From Flavobacteriaceae bacterium (lineage in GTDB: Bacteria; Bacteroidota; Bacteroidia; Flavobacteriales; Flavobacteriaceae): a stretch of DNA of 64,000 nucleotides. This document shows positions 46,827 through 56,722 of the stretch, piece after piece (within the stretch, counting starts at the first letter, position 1; the number at the start of each line of letters is the position of its first letter). Location of the stretch: NCBI GenBank assembly GCA_947451475.1, contig CANFZC010000005.1, forward strand, positions 1 to 64,000, in the 5' to 3' direction. Below the pieces are notes generated by a model. That model was not told where the DNA came from. It was given only the letters and a program-made list of their open reading frames with translations, and did not search any database. The translations under genes and the position numbers were made by a program.

Positions 46827-47363
46827 ATGTACGACTATATAAAATCCTTGCACCTAATTTTTGTTATCACGTGGTTTGCAGGTCTATTTTATATTGTTCG
46901 CTTGTTTGTTTACCAAATAGAAGCCAACGATAAACCAACTCCCGAAAAAGAAATACTGCAAAAACAATACAAAATAATGACGTATCGGTTGTGGTATATT
47001 ATAACATGGCCTAGCGCTATTTTAGCTACCATTTTTGCAATAGTATTATTATATCTAATGCCGGCTTGGATGCAAATGCCTTGGATGCAGGTTAAATTAT
47101 GTTTTATAGCACTGTTATTTGCCTATCATCTTAAATGTCATCAGATGTACAAGCAATTGCAAAACGACCAATTCAACCATTCTTCGAATTTTATGCGGTT
47201 GTGGAATGAAGGAGCCACAATTATTCTTTTTGCTGTAGTATTTTTAGTAATTCTAAAAAATGCCTTCAATTGGGTGTATGGAGTAATAGGCATCATCCTA
47301 TTTTCCGTTTTAATCATGCTTGGGTTTAAATTTTACAAACAAATTCGAGAAAAAAGAAAGTAG
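46827..47363 (+). CDS. hemJ: CopD/HemJ-family membrane protein (probable protoporphyrinogen oxidase HemJ)
   Basis: 'MYDYIKSLHLIFVITWFAGLFYIVRLFVYQIEA', 'YRLWYIITWPSAILATIFA', 'WMQVKLCFIALLFAYH' matches HemJ; adjacent to hemH. Confidence 0.85.
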   Translation: MYDYIKSLHLIFVITWFAGLFYIVRLFVYQIEANDKPTPEKEILQKQYKIMTYRLWYIITWPSAILATIFAIVLLYLMPAWMQMPWMQVKLCFIALLFAYHLKCHQMYKQLQNDQFNHSSNFMRLWNEGATIILFAVVFLVILKNAFNWVYGVIGIILFSVLIMLGFKFYKQIREKRK

Positions 47364-47398
47364 TAGCTACGAATAACTATTCCCTAATAACTAAAAAA

Positions 47399-48868
47399 AT
47401 GATAAGGGGTTTCAAAATGTCAATGTTATCTCTCAGAATCAGAATCTTCCTGTCGATGATTATATTGATTGTAATCGCTTCCGTTTTAATGGCGTCCATC
47501 TCAATTATTCAGTTCAAAAACGAAGCCAAAGAATACCATCAGGAACGCTTGGACAGAAAAGAAAATGCCATCAAAGAACATATCAACTATGTGCTTTCTA
47601 CCACAACCTACCCGCTTACTCAAGCCAATTTACCCTTAATTTTTAAAGACAAAATTCACGAACTGGCAGACATTCATAATGTAGACATCAATATATATTC
47701 GCTCAAAGGGAAACTTCTTAAGTCCTCCAAAGCTACTTTCTCAGTTGACAAAGTTGCACCCCCTATTCCAAAATACATAATCAGCTTGGTAGAGTCTTCT
47801 GTAGAAAAAAGATACGTTGACATCAAAAATGTAAACGGAATTAAAAACCGCTCTTCTTACAGCCAAATTAAAGATGATAAGTTCAAACCTTTAGGAATAT
47901 TAAATATTCCTTATGTCGAAGATGATGGATTTTATGAAAATGAATTACAACAGTTTTTATTGCGCCTGAGCCAAGTATATTCTTTCATGTTAATTGTAGC
48001 TTTTGCATTGGCCTACTTTCTTTCTACCTACATCACCAAATCATTAAAGACGATTTCTGATAAAATCAATGAAACTAGTCTGAATCAAAAGAATGAAAAA
48101 ATTGTTATTGAGGCCAACAGCAAAGAAATCAATTTGTTGATTAATGCCTATAACGGAATGGTGAATAAATTAGAAGAAAGCGCCGCCAAATTAGCCCAAA
48201 GTGAACGAGAACAAGCTTGGAGAGAGATGGCCAAACAAGTGGCACACGAAATCAAAAATCCATTAACCCCTATGCGCCTAACTGTGCAAAGTTTCCAACG
48301 TAAATTTGACCCAAATGACCCAGAATTAAAACAAAAGCTTAACGACTATTCCAAAACATTGATTCAGCAAATAGATACCATGAGCGCTGTAGCCTCTGCT
48401 TTTTCTAATTTTGCATCCATGCCAGCACAACAAAATGAAACACTCAACGTTGTTCAAGTGGTAGAATTAGCTTTGGACATCTTCAACGAAGATTTTATTT
48501 CCTTCGAAAGCAGCAACAATTTCATAGTCACGAAGCTAGACCGTACACAATTAATTCGAATCATTACCAACTTAGTGAAAAACGCTATTCAATCTATACC
48601 CGAAGAACAGGAAGAAAAACTAGTTTTGGTTACGGTAATTGAAGTAGAAGCTACTGTAATTATTAGCGTTAAAGACAACGGCATTGGTATTGAACCCGAA
48701 CATACCGAACATGTCTTTGAGCCCAAATTTACTACCAAAACCAGCGGAATGGGATTAGGTCTTGGAATTATTAAAAACATTATCGAAAATTACAAAGGAA
48801 CTATTACTTTTGAAAGCGAACAGGGAAAAGGTTCTACTTTTATAGTATCGCTTCCCATTCTTAAATAA
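47399..48868 (+). CDS. Sensor histidine kinase (two TM, HAMP-like, HisKA/HATPase_c)
   Basis: 'EMAKQVAHEIKNPLTPMRLTVQSFQRKF', 'NLVKNAIQSIP', 'KDNGIGIEPEHTEHVFEPKFTTKTSGMGLGLGIIKNIIENY'; start may be 47417. Confidence 0.93.
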   Translation: MIRGFKMSMLSLRIRIFLSMIILIVIASVLMASISIIQFKNEAKEYHQERLDRKENAIKEHINYVLSTTTYPLTQANLPLIFKDKIHELADIHNVDINIYSLKGKLLKSSKATFSVDKVAPPIPKYIISLVESSVEKRYVDIKNVNGIKNRSSYSQIKDDKFKPLGILNIPYVEDDGFYENELQQFLLRLSQVYSFMLIVAFALAYFLSTYITKSLKTISDKINETSLNQKNEKIVIEANSKEINLLINAYNGMVNKLEESAAKLAQSEREQAWREMAKQVAHEIKNPLTPMRLTVQSFQRKFDPNDPELKQKLNDYSKTLIQQIDTMSAVASAFSNFASMPAQQNETLNVVQVVELALDIFNEDFISFESSNNFIVTKLDRTQLIRIITNLVKNAIQSIPEEQEEKLVLVTVIEVEATVIISVKDNGIGIEPEHTEHVFEPKFTTKTSGMGLGLGIIKNIIENYKGTITFESEQGKGSTFIVSLPILK

Positions 48869-48874
48869 AAAAAC

Positions 48875-49657
48875 ATGAACTTCGAAAACTTACTTGTCGC
48901 TATTGAAAACGGAATTGGACAAATCACAATAAATCGTCCGTCTAAATTAAACGCCTTAAATGTGGCAACGATTAAAGACTTACATGACGCTTTGGAAAAC
49001 TTAGATGATGATGAATCTGTTAGGGTAATCATCGTAACAGGCGAAGGGGAAAAAGCTTTCGTAGCTGGTGCCGATATTTCTGAATTTGCGCATTTTTCCG
49101 TTGAAGAAGGAGCGCAATTAGCCGCTCAAGGGCAAGAACTTTTATTCGATTATGTTGAAAATCTAAAAACCCCTACAATAGCAGCCGTAAACGGATTTGC
49201 TTTAGGAGGCGGACTAGAACTAGCCATGGCCTGCCATTTTAGAATTGCTTCCGACAATGCCAAAATGGGCTTACCCGAAGTTTCTCTAGGAGTAATCCCA
49301 GGTTACGGGGGTACCCAACGCCTCCCACAATTAATCGGTAAAGGACGTGCTATGGAAATGATCATGACTGCGGGTATGATTTCTGCCGAAGAAGCGTTCC
49401 GCTATGGATTAGTAAATCATGTTGTACCGCAAGCAGAGCTTGTCGAATTTACAAAAGGAATTGCACAACGCATCATGAAAAACTCCCCGATGGCCATCGG
49501 AAAAGCCATTAAATCGATAAACGCCAACTTCAAAGAAGGGGTAAACGGCTTCGAAACTGAAATCAGAAACTTTGGAAAATGTTTTGGAACCGAAGATTTC
49601 AAAGAAGGAACTACTGCGTTTTTAGAAAAAAGAAAAGCAGCATTCAATGGTAAATAA
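48875..49657 (+). CDS. Enoyl-CoA hydratase/isomerase family protein
   Basis: 'EKAFVAGADISEF', 'GFALGGGLELAMACHFRIASDNAKMGLPEVSLGVIPGYGGTQRLPQLIGK'. Confidence 0.95.
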   Translation: MNFENLLVAIENGIGQITINRPSKLNALNVATIKDLHDALENLDDDESVRVIIVTGEGEKAFVAGADISEFAHFSVEEGAQLAAQGQELLFDYVENLKTPTIAAVNGFALGGGLELAMACHFRIASDNAKMGLPEVSLGVIPGYGGTQRLPQLIGKGRAMEMIMTAGMISAEEAFRYGLVNHVVPQAELVEFTKGIAQRIMKNSPMAIGKAIKSINANFKEGVNGFETEIRNFGKCFGTEDFKEGTTAFLEKRKAAFNGK

Positions 49658-49695
49658 AAAAGAGTCTCGTTTTTTGAAACGAGACTCTTTTTTTT
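49656..49695. terminator. Bidirectional terminator between convergent crotonase and HD-domain genes
   Basis: AAAAAAGAGTCTCGTTT-TTTG-AAACGAGACTCTTTTTTTT. Confidence 0.9.
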
Positions 49696-50338
49696 ATTGC
49701 TCACCATCCCATTCTGCATAAAACTGGGCAAGAAATTGTTCCATAAATCGGTGTCGAAATTCCGCTATTTTTTTCCCTGTGGGCGTGTTCATCTTGTCTT
49801 TTAATAACAATAATTTTTCATAAAAATGATTAAGTGTAGGGGACTCAGAATTCTTGTATTCCTCTTTACTCATATGAAGGTTTGGCGCAATAGCAGGATT
49901 GTATAATGGTCTGTTTTTATAGCCTCCATAGTTAAATGTTCGAGCAATACCAATTGCCCCTATTGCATCCAGTCGATCAGCGTCTTGTACTATTTCTAAT
50001 TCTTTAGAATGAAATTGCTTTTCAAAATTACCGCCTTTAAAAGAGATATTCTCAATTATATTAATTACATGTGCAATGGTCACTTCATCCACCTTTTGGT
50101 TTTCCAAAAAACCTCTGGCTATAGAAGACCCAATAGCTTCATCTCCGTTATGAAATTTACTATCTGCTATATCATGAAGCAAGGCACCCAACTTAACAAC
50201 GATTAAATTACAATCCTCCTCCTCGGCAATCAAAAGCGAATTTTTATAAACACGCTCTATATGAAACCAGTCGTGTCCTCCTTCTGCCTTTTCCAATTGT
50301 TGCTTCACAAAAAGTATCGTACTATCTATTACAGTCAT
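49694..50338 (-). CDS. HD domain-containing phosphohydrolase
   Basis: 'GHDWFHIERVYKNSLLIAEEEDCNLIVVKLGALLHDIADSKFHNGDE'; start probably the internal Met (MTVIDSTILF) at 50338. Confidence 0.88.
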   Translation of the reverse strand: MTVIDSTILFVKQQLEKAEGGHDWFHIERVYKNSLLIAEEEDCNLIVVKLGALLHDIADSKFHNGDEAIGSSIARGFLENQKVDEVTIAHVINIIENISFKGGNFEKQFHSKELEIVQDADRLDAIGAIGIARTFNYGGYKNRPLYNPAIAPNLHMSKEEYKNSESPTLNHFYEKLLLLKDKMNTPTGKKIAEFRHRFMEQFLAQFYAEWDGEQ

Positions 50339-50386
50339 CTGGTTTAATTTAAAAATCCCTTCTAAATAGAAAGGATTCAAGGTGTA

Positions 50387-51385
50387 TTAACGTATTAAGG
50401 CTGGCTGTACCCAAGAGAATAATTTCTCTTCAGCAGGAACCACCATTCGTTCTGCAACTCTAGTCATTCTTGCGGGTAATTTCAAAAGATAATCTCTCGC
50501 TTTTTCAGCTTCATCAGTGAGGTTTACCAATTTATCAATTTCCCATTTTACATTCAATTTATCTAAAATATCAACATAATCAAGAGCAGTATATACCCCT
50601 ATACGCTGAGCAGATTCTGAAAACTTCTCAAAGGCAGTACCAATACTTTCTCCTGATTCACGAATCAAATTAGCCGGCATCGTGATTTTTTTCTTCATCA
50701 TATACTCAAAAGCCAACAACATTTCACTAGGGTCTATCTTAAAAATTCGAGTGACAAATTCACTGTAAGCTAAATGATGACGCATTTCGTCACCCGCTAT
50801 GATTTTACAAATTTTAGAAAGCTTATTGTCTCCATACTTCTTCGCCAATTGTGCCACACGATTGTGTGAAACATAGGTAGCCAATTCCTGAAAACTGGTA
50901 AAAACAAAATTCTTATAAGGATCTCGTCCTGTTCCAGGGTCAAATCCATCATTGATTAAATGATGTGTCGTTATTTCAACTTCTCGCATGTTCACTCGAC
51001 CTGACAAATACAAATATTTATTAAGCAAATCGCCATGCCGATTTTCTTCACCAGTCCATTGACGAAGCCATTTAGCCCATCCGTTATCCCCATTTTCTCC
51101 CTTTTGATTAACACCTTCTACATCCATCAACCAAGTCTCATAGGTAGGAAGTGCTTCTTCAGTAATCGTATCTCCAACCAACGTAACCCAAAAATCATAC
51201 GGTAATTCTTTGGCAATTTCTCTTAGCTCTTTTACTTCTTCAAAAAAAGTTTCTCCTTCTGAATTAGGTAATAGGTCACTAGGTTGCCATATTTTTTCAA
51301 CAGGGATTAAAAACTCGTCAACAAAACTATTGACGTCTTTTTCCAAAAACTGCATGACTTCTAAGCGCATATTTTTTTGAGGCAT
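50387..51385 (-). CDS. Acyl-ACP desaturase (soluble, ferritin-like)
   Basis: 'WAKWLRQWTGEENRHGDLLNKYLYLSGRVN', 'KICKIIAGDEMRHHLAYSEFV' diiron EExxH motifs. Confidence 0.93.
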   Translation of the reverse strand: MPQKNMRLEVMQFLEKDVNSFVDEFLIPVEKIWQPSDLLPNSEGETFFEEVKELREIAKELPYDFWVTLVGDTITEEALPTYETWLMDVEGVNQKGENGDNGWAKWLRQWTGEENRHGDLLNKYLYLSGRVNMREVEITTHHLINDGFDPGTGRDPYKNFVFTSFQELATYVSHNRVAQLAKKYGDNKLSKICKIIAGDEMRHHLAYSEFVTRIFKIDPSEMLLAFEYMMKKKITMPANLIRESGESIGTAFEKFSESAQRIGVYTALDYVDILDKLNVKWEIDKLVNLTDEAEKARDYLLKLPARMTRVAERMVVPAEEKLFSWVQPALIR

Positions 51386-51389
51386 TTTT

Positions 51390-52124
51390 TTAGTTTTTTA
51401 TAGATTGTTTGACCGCTTGCTCTGTTTTTTCAATCAATTCTTCAAATGAATAATCTTTAACGGCTAGGGGTTCATGAATAATAAATTGCAAACGATTACC
51501 CAATCCCATAGGAAAGGGTCCAAATTTAACCATTTTCCACGAATTATTAATGGTAATTGGAACAACATAAGCAGATGGAGCATATTTACATAGGATTTTT
51601 AGTCCGCTTTGCGCAAATTCTTTAGGATTTCCATCTTTACTTCGAGTTCCTTCCGGGAAAATAACAGCCGAACGCTTATGCATTTCAATGTATTCTGACA
51701 TCGTTTTTATCAACGGAATGGCTTGCTTTGGGTCCTTTCTGTCAATCAATATAGAGCCACCATGACGAAGGTTATAGGAAACACTTGGAATGCCTTTTCC
51801 CAATTCTTTTTTACTAACAAACTTGGCATGATAACGACGTAAATACCAAATAATCCCAACTATATCATACAAACTTTGGTGATTGGCAACAAAAATTATG
51901 GGTACATTAGTAGGCAGTATTTCTCTATTTTCAAACACATAAGTTGTTCCCAAAATAGTAGTGCATTTGGTTAAAAAGAAATTGAGGTAATCAACGCTTT
52001 TCTTGTGCGCTTCATAACCAAACACATTAAAACATACCCACTGTATAGGGTGAAAAATGACTAAGGTTAACCCAAAACACAAATAGAAAAGTACCGAGAT
52101 TGGATAGGATATAAGTTTTTCCAT
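51390..52124 (-). CDS. plsC: 1-acyl-sn-glycerol-3-phosphate acyltransferase (PlsC family)
   Basis: 'FVANHQSLYDIVGIIWYLRRY', 'VIFPEGTRSKDGNPKEFAQSGLKIL'. Confidence 0.92.
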   Translation of the reverse strand: MEKLISYPISVLFYLCFGLTLVIFHPIQWVCFNVFGYEAHKKSVDYLNFFLTKCTTILGTTYVFENREILPTNVPIIFVANHQSLYDIVGIIWYLRRYHAKFVSKKELGKGIPSVSYNLRHGGSILIDRKDPKQAIPLIKTMSEYIEMHKRSAVIFPEGTRSKDGNPKEFAQSGLKILCKYAPSAYVVPITINNSWKMVKFGPFPMGLGNRLQFIIHEPLAVKDYSFEELIEKTEQAVKQSIKN

Positions 52125-52154
52125 AACGCAAAGTTAGAGGGCAAAAATAACAAA

Positions 52155-52162
52155 TATATTTG
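52155..52162 (+). promoter_or_regulatory. Putative TAnnTTTG element (TATATTTG) upstream of recA
   Basis: TATATTTG in the divergent plsC-recA intergenic region. Confidence 0.45.
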
Positions 52163-52248
52163 TCTTATAGATTGTTTATAATTCTTATCTAAGGTACTCT
52201 CTTCACATGAAAAAAAGACTTATTTTTATGCCACTAAATTTTTTAAAA

Positions 52249-53253
52249 ATGAGTTCAGAAAAAGAAGCTAAATTAAAAGCATTACAATTAACACTAGATA
52301 AATTAGACAAGGCATACGGCAAAGGCACCGTAATGAAAATGGGCGATAAAGCCGTTGAAGAAGTTGAAGTTATTGCCTCGGGCTCTCTTGGTCTCGATTT
52401 AGCTTTAGGGGTAAATGGATATCCCAAAGGAAGAATTATAGAAATATATGGCCCTGAATCTTCTGGAAAAACAACTTTAACCTTACACGCTATTGCTGAA
52501 GCTCAAAAAGCAGGTGGAATCGCTGCATTTATAGATGCAGAACATGCTTTTGATAGAAACTATGCAGAAAAGCTAGGAGTAGATATTGAAAATTTAATCA
52601 TCTCTCAACCGGATAATGGTGAACAAGCCCTAGAAATTGCAGAAAACTTAATCCGCTCTGGCGCTATTGATATCGTCGTGATTGACTCCGTAGCAGCTTT
52701 GACACCCAAAAGCGAGATTGAAGGGGAAATGGGAGATTCAAAAATGGGATTACATGCCCGTTTAATGTCTCAGGCCTTAAGAAAATTAACGGGAACGATT
52801 AGTAAAACGCATTGTACCGTTTTCTTCATTAACCAGTTAAGAGAGAAAATTGGAGTTATGTTCGGTAATCCCGAAACAACTACGGGAGGAAATGCATTGA
52901 AATTTTACGCTTCGGTTCGTTTAGACATTCGTCGCTCTTCGCAAATTAAAGATGGCGAAAATGTTATTGGTAACAGAACCAAAGTTAAAGTGGTTAAAAA
53001 CAAAGTGGCTCCACCTTTCAAAACAGCCGAATTTGATATCATGTACGGAGAAGGAGTTTCAAAAACAGGAGAAATACTTGACTTAGCCGTTGAATTTGAA
53101 ATCATTAAAAAAGCAGGATCTTGGTTCAGTTATGGCGATACGAAATTAGGTCAAGGTCGCGATGCAGTAAAAGTTTTAATCAAAGACAATCCTGAACTTG
53201 CCGATGAACTAGAGCAAAAAATAAAAGACCTCATCAAGGAGAACAATGCATAA
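52249..53253 (+). CDS. recA: Recombinase RecA
   Basis: '[33 protein letters not shown]', Walker A '[10 protein letters not shown]', '[37 protein letters not shown]'; the track start at 52207 adds an atypical 14 aa. Confidence 0.97.
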   Translation: MSSEKEAKLKALQLTLDKLDKAYGKGTVMKMGDKAVEEVEVIASGSLGLDLALGVNGYPKGRIIEIYGPESSGKTTLTLHAIAEAQKAGGIAAFIDAEHAFDRNYAEKLGVDIENLIISQPDNGEQALEIAENLIRSGAIDIVVIDSVAALTPKSEIEGEMGDSKMGLHARLMSQALRKLTGTISKTHCTVFFINQLREKIGVMFGNPETTTGGNALKFYASVRLDIRRSSQIKDGENVIGNRTKVKVVKNKVAPPFKTAEFDIMYGEGVSKTGEILDLAVEFEIIKKAGSWFSYGDTKLGQGRDAVKVLIKDNPELADELEQKIKDLIKENNA

Positions 53254-53258
53254 TAGTT

Positions 53259-53284
53259 AAACCCGAAATTTTTCGGGTTTTTTT
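53259..53284 (+). terminator. Intrinsic terminator after recA
   Basis: AAACCCGAAA-TT-TTTCGGGTTTTTTT. Confidence 0.8.
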
Positions 53285-53342
53285 GTACCTTGACGCAACC
53301 TTTTGACAACAAAATCATCTTTTCATTAAATTTTATACCATT

Positions 53343-53753
53343 ATGAAAAAAATTATTCCTCTTATCGCACTGTTTTTTTTATTTAATTCGTGTACCCCCG
53401 ATGATGGAATTTCTTATTCTCTTGTATTCCTACCCATTGGAAGTGTTGATATGCCTACTGAATTTACCTTGGGCGAAACTTATCCTATCACCGTGTATTA
53501 TAACCGACCTACGACTTGCCATTATTTCAATAATTTATATTACAATAAAAATTTAAATACCCGAACAATCGCGATTGAAAGTGCCGTTGAAAACAGAAAT
53601 GATTGCCAAACCCTAAGCACAGCAGATGGCGTAGATAGCTATACTTTTAATTTTTATGTAACTAGTAACGGCTCTTATATTTTTAAATTTTACCAGGGAA
53701 AAGATACTACAGGAAATGACATTTATTTAGAATATGAAGTGCCTGTAAACTAG
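53343..53753 (+). CDS. Hypothetical lipoprotein
   Basis: 136 aa, 'MKKIIPLIALFFLFNSCTPDDG' lipobox. Confidence 0.75.
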   Translation: MKKIIPLIALFFLFNSCTPDDGISYSLVFLPIGSVDMPTEFTLGETYPITVYYNRPTTCHYFNNLYYNKNLNTRTIAIESAVENRNDCQTLSTADGVDSYTFNFYVTSNGSYIFKFYQGKDTTGNDIYLEYEVPVN

Positions 53754-53774
53754 AAAACAATCAATTTTTGAAAT

Positions 53775-54326
53775 TTGGATTTAAAACAACTCATAAATGA
53801 TTGCAAAAACAAGGATCGGAAAGCACAAGAGCAGTTGTATCAATTATACTCCAAAAAACTGTTCGCTGTTTGCCTTAAATATTCACGCAATTATGGTGAG
53901 GCGCAAGACCATTTACAAGATGGCTTTTTAATTGTTTTCAATAAAATAGAACAATTTTCATTTAAAGGTTCTTTTGAAGGTTGGTTAAAACGCATTATGA
54001 TCAACAATGTGTTGCAGCATTATCGAAGTCAACCTTTTTTAAGTTTAGTAGATGAAAATATAGAAGATGATTGCAATATCGAATTAGACGATGACAGTAT
54101 TTCAATAGATTATCTGCTAACGATCATTCAAGAATTGCCCGATAGATATCGATTAGTATTTAACCTTTATGTTCTTGATGAATTTTCACATCAGGAAATA
54201 GCCGAAATGCTCTCCATAAACATCGGAACCTCGAAATCAAATTTGGCCCGAGCCAGAATGATTTTAAAAAACAAAATCGAACAAAAAAAAACCGAAGTAA
54301 ATACAATTTTTCCTTCAGCAAAATGA
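53775..54326 (+). CDS. ECF-type RNA polymerase sigma factor (TTG start)
   Basis: 'LYQLYSKKLFAVCLKYSRNYGEAQDHLQDGFLIVFNKIEQF', 'LPDRYRLVFNLYVLDEFSHQEIAEMLSINIGTSKSNLARARMILKNKI'; first codon at 53775 is TTG. Confidence 0.9.
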   Translation: MDLKQLINDCKNKDRKAQEQLYQLYSKKLFAVCLKYSRNYGEAQDHLQDGFLIVFNKIEQFSFKGSFEGWLKRIMINNVLQHYRSQPFLSLVDENIEDDCNIELDDDSISIDYLLTIIQELPDRYRLVFNLYVLDEFSHQEIAEMLSINIGTSKSNLARARMILKNKIEQKKTEVNTIFPSAK

Positions 54327-55840
54327 ATAATAAAAAGTATATAGACCAATTTTTTCAAGACAAATTCAAAAACTTCGAAGTACAGCCTACTCCAGAAGTT
54401 TGGAAAGCTATTGAGGCACAGTTAGGAGAAAAAAAGAAAAAAAGAATACTTCCATTTTGGTGGAAATTCTCTGGGGTAGCCGCAGTGCTACTAATAGGAC
54501 TTTTGATTTTAAATACTTTTTATAATCCCCTTGAATTAACAAAAAGACCAATAGTACTGCAAGGAAATACCCAAAAAACCATATCCAATTCTAGCCTAAA
54601 AAAAACAATCCTAGTTACACCAAAAAACACTTACCCTTCTTCAAAGGGCGTCGTTTCTAATGAATCAACCGAAAAAACTAACAAGAACCTAATTAGAAAT
54701 AAAACGCTTCCTAAAGCAAACACCATCATGGAACCCATTCTTTCCCAAAAAAATAAATGGGGAATGAGTAAATCAAGTAGAATTAGCTATTTAAATACAA
54801 ATGCAAAAATTACAAAACATCATAAACAGTCCGGAAGAATACTCAAGATTAAATCATCCCCTGAGGATAATTTAAACACAAGTAATATTGCCAAAAATTA
54901 TAATATAAAAACGGCTACTACCGTTCCGGGAGAAAATCCAACAAACACAGCTTTATCAATTAAATCACCTATAAATCTTGATGCTTTAAAAGATGTACCT
55001 TCATCAAAAACAACTGCCATAGCTCAAGAAACTACAATAAACGACACCTGTCAAAGTGCAGGTGTCGCTACTAATGCCTTGGAAGAATTGCTTAATGAAA
55101 AAGAAAGCAAATTAAAACAGCAATCTAAAGAAAACAGATGGCAAATTGCTTCAAATGTTGCCCCTGTTTTCTTAGGTTCTGTAAGTAATGGATCTCCTGT
55201 AGATCCCATGTTTGAAAATAATTCCAAGACTTACAATACTAGTTTCAGCATGGGAATTGGCATAAGTTATGCCTTAACCAAAAAGTTTTCTATTCGAACA
55301 GGCATCAATAAAATGGCACTAAGTTATGATACTAACGGAATAGCTTTTTTTGCTGATCTCGAAAATACAGGAATGACCAATATTATCCCATCTTCTAGTG
55401 GAAAAGGAATAATGGTGGAAAATGTAGCGGCCGAAAATGGAACTTTATTGCCTTTTGAAAATGCTTTCGTTCATAAAAACCAAGGCTATATTAATCAAAA
55501 AATTGGGTATTATGAAGTGCCTTTTGAAATCACATACGCTTTAATTAATAAACGCTTCGGACTTAAAGTAATCGGCGGACTCAGTACTTTTTTTCTGAAC
55601 GAAAACAATATTTCCGTAATTTCAGAAAACATAAGCACCAATTTGGGGAAAGCGAATAACTTAAACAATATGCATTTCAGCTCTAATCTAGGACTAGGCC
55701 TTAAATACGACTTTATAAAATCGTTTGAATTCAATGTGGAACCAACAATCAAATACCAACTAAATACCTTCAGTGCCAATGCCGGTAATTTTAAACCCTA
55801 TATGATTGGAATCTATAGCGGGATTAGTTATAAATTTTAG
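54323..55840 (+). CDS. Anti-sigma-like membrane protein with C-terminal outer-membrane beta-barrel-like region
   Basis: Overlaps the sigma gene by 4 nt; N-terminal 'MNNKKYIDQFFQDKFKNFEVQPTPEVWKAIEAQLGEKKKKR' then TM 'FSGVAAVLLIGLLILNTF'; C-terminal PorT/OMP-like strands ending 'YMIGIYSGISYKF'. Confidence 0.78.
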   Translation: MNNKKYIDQFFQDKFKNFEVQPTPEVWKAIEAQLGEKKKKRILPFWWKFSGVAAVLLIGLLILNTFYNPLELTKRPIVLQGNTQKTISNSSLKKTILVTPKNTYPSSKGVVSNESTEKTNKNLIRNKTLPKANTIMEPILSQKNKWGMSKSSRISYLNTNAKITKHHKQSGRILKIKSSPEDNLNTSNIAKNYNIKTATTVPGENPTNTALSIKSPINLDALKDVPSSKTTAIAQETTINDTCQSAGVATNALEELLNEKESKLKQQSKENRWQIASNVAPVFLGSVSNGSPVDPMFENNSKTYNTSFSMGIGISYALTKKFSIRTGINKMALSYDTNGIAFFADLENTGMTNIIPSSSGKGIMVENVAAENGTLLPFENAFVHKNQGYINQKIGYYEVPFEITYALINKRFGLKVIGGLSTFFLNENNISVISENISTNLGKANNLNNMHFSSNLGLGLKYDFIKSFEFNVEPTIKYQLNTFSANAGNFKPYMIGIYSGISYKF

Positions 55841-55880
55841 AATTAGTTAAGTGGTGTTATTGCTGAAGAGTAATAACAAT

Positions 55881-55910
55881 AAAAAGCTCCGATAAACCGG
55901 AGCTTTTTTT
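55881..55910. terminator. Bidirectional terminator
   Basis: AAAAAGCTCCG-ATAAA-CCGGAGCTTTTTTT between convergent genes. Confidence 0.85.
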
Positions 55911-56649
55911 ATGAATTATAATCTTCTAATTGTGTTAATATAACCTGTCTTACCGACTCTTTAATGGTTTTTTTATAGTCGGATTGCTGGTTTTTAGTTT
56001 CAAAAAAAGAATGAATCTTTACCCTCATAATACCTGGACTTCCACTGAAAAAGGTATAAGAAAAACGCTTTTTATTATCCGCAAAAGTTAAAGGAACTAA
56101 CGGAATTTGATGCTCTAAAGCTAATCGAAATGCCCCATCCTTAAATTCATCCAACACTACTGATTCATCATCAGGAACACCACCTTCCGGAAAAATACAA
56201 ATACTTAATCCTTGACTGATCCTTTTCTGAGCTCTTTCAAATACCGCCATCCTGCTTTTAGAACTACTCCTGTCTACTAATATACAGGTCCTCTTGTAGA
56301 AAAAACCAAACAAAGGTATCTTAGTCAATTCCTTTTTGCCCACAAATACAAATGGATTTTTAACCACCGATAGCATCAACATGATATCGGTCATTGAAGT
56401 ATGATTGGCTACAAACATATAGCTTTCCCCCTCTTTTATTTCTTGTTCTACTTCCAATTTCACACGAAAACCCATTCCAAATAAAATAACTTTTGCCCAA
56501 ATCCTAGCCATTACAAAAAAATAGGGATACCATCGTTCTGAAAGGATTGATATAAATAAAAAAGGAAACATTACCAAGATGGGAACCGCCATCAAAATAT
56601 AAAACCAAACACGATAAAGGGTCCAAAAAACAATTTTCAATGCTCTCAT
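55909..56649 (-). CDS. 1-acyl-sn-glycerol-3-phosphate acyltransferase (second PlsC family member)
   Basis: 'MFVANHTSMTDIMLMLSVVKNPFVFVGKKELTKIPLFGFFYKRTCILVDRSS', 'ICIFPEGGVPDDES'. Confidence 0.92.
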   Translation of the reverse strand: MRALKIVFWTLYRVWFYILMAVPILVMFPFLFISILSERWYPYFFVMARIWAKVILFGMGFRVKLEVEQEIKEGESYMFVANHTSMTDIMLMLSVVKNPFVFVGKKELTKIPLFGFFYKRTCILVDRSSSKSRMAVFERAQKRISQGLSICIFPEGGVPDDESVVLDEFKDGAFRLALEHQIPLVPLTFADNKKRFSYTFFSGSPGIMRVKIHSFFETKNQQSDYKKTIKESVRQVILTQLEDYNS

Positions 56650-56694
56650 GCCGTCAAATGTAATGAAAGGTATGTAATTTTTAATACAAACGTT

Positions 56695-56702
56695 TAACTT
56701 TG
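56695..56702 (+). promoter_or_regulatory. Putative TAnnTTTG element (TAACTTTG) upstream of trpS
   Basis: 20 nt before the trpS ATG. Confidence 0.45.
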
Positions 56703-56722
56703 CCTTTAGAAAATATATCCCT

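Noticed and set aside
47399-48868. Histidine kinase as part of a new two-component system
   Set aside because: No adjacent response regulator; orphan kinases are common, so nothing further can be claimed.
52207-52248. N-terminal extension [14 protein letters not shown] of RecA
   Set aside because: RecA homology starts at MSSEKEAK (52249); the extension is probably leader sequence.
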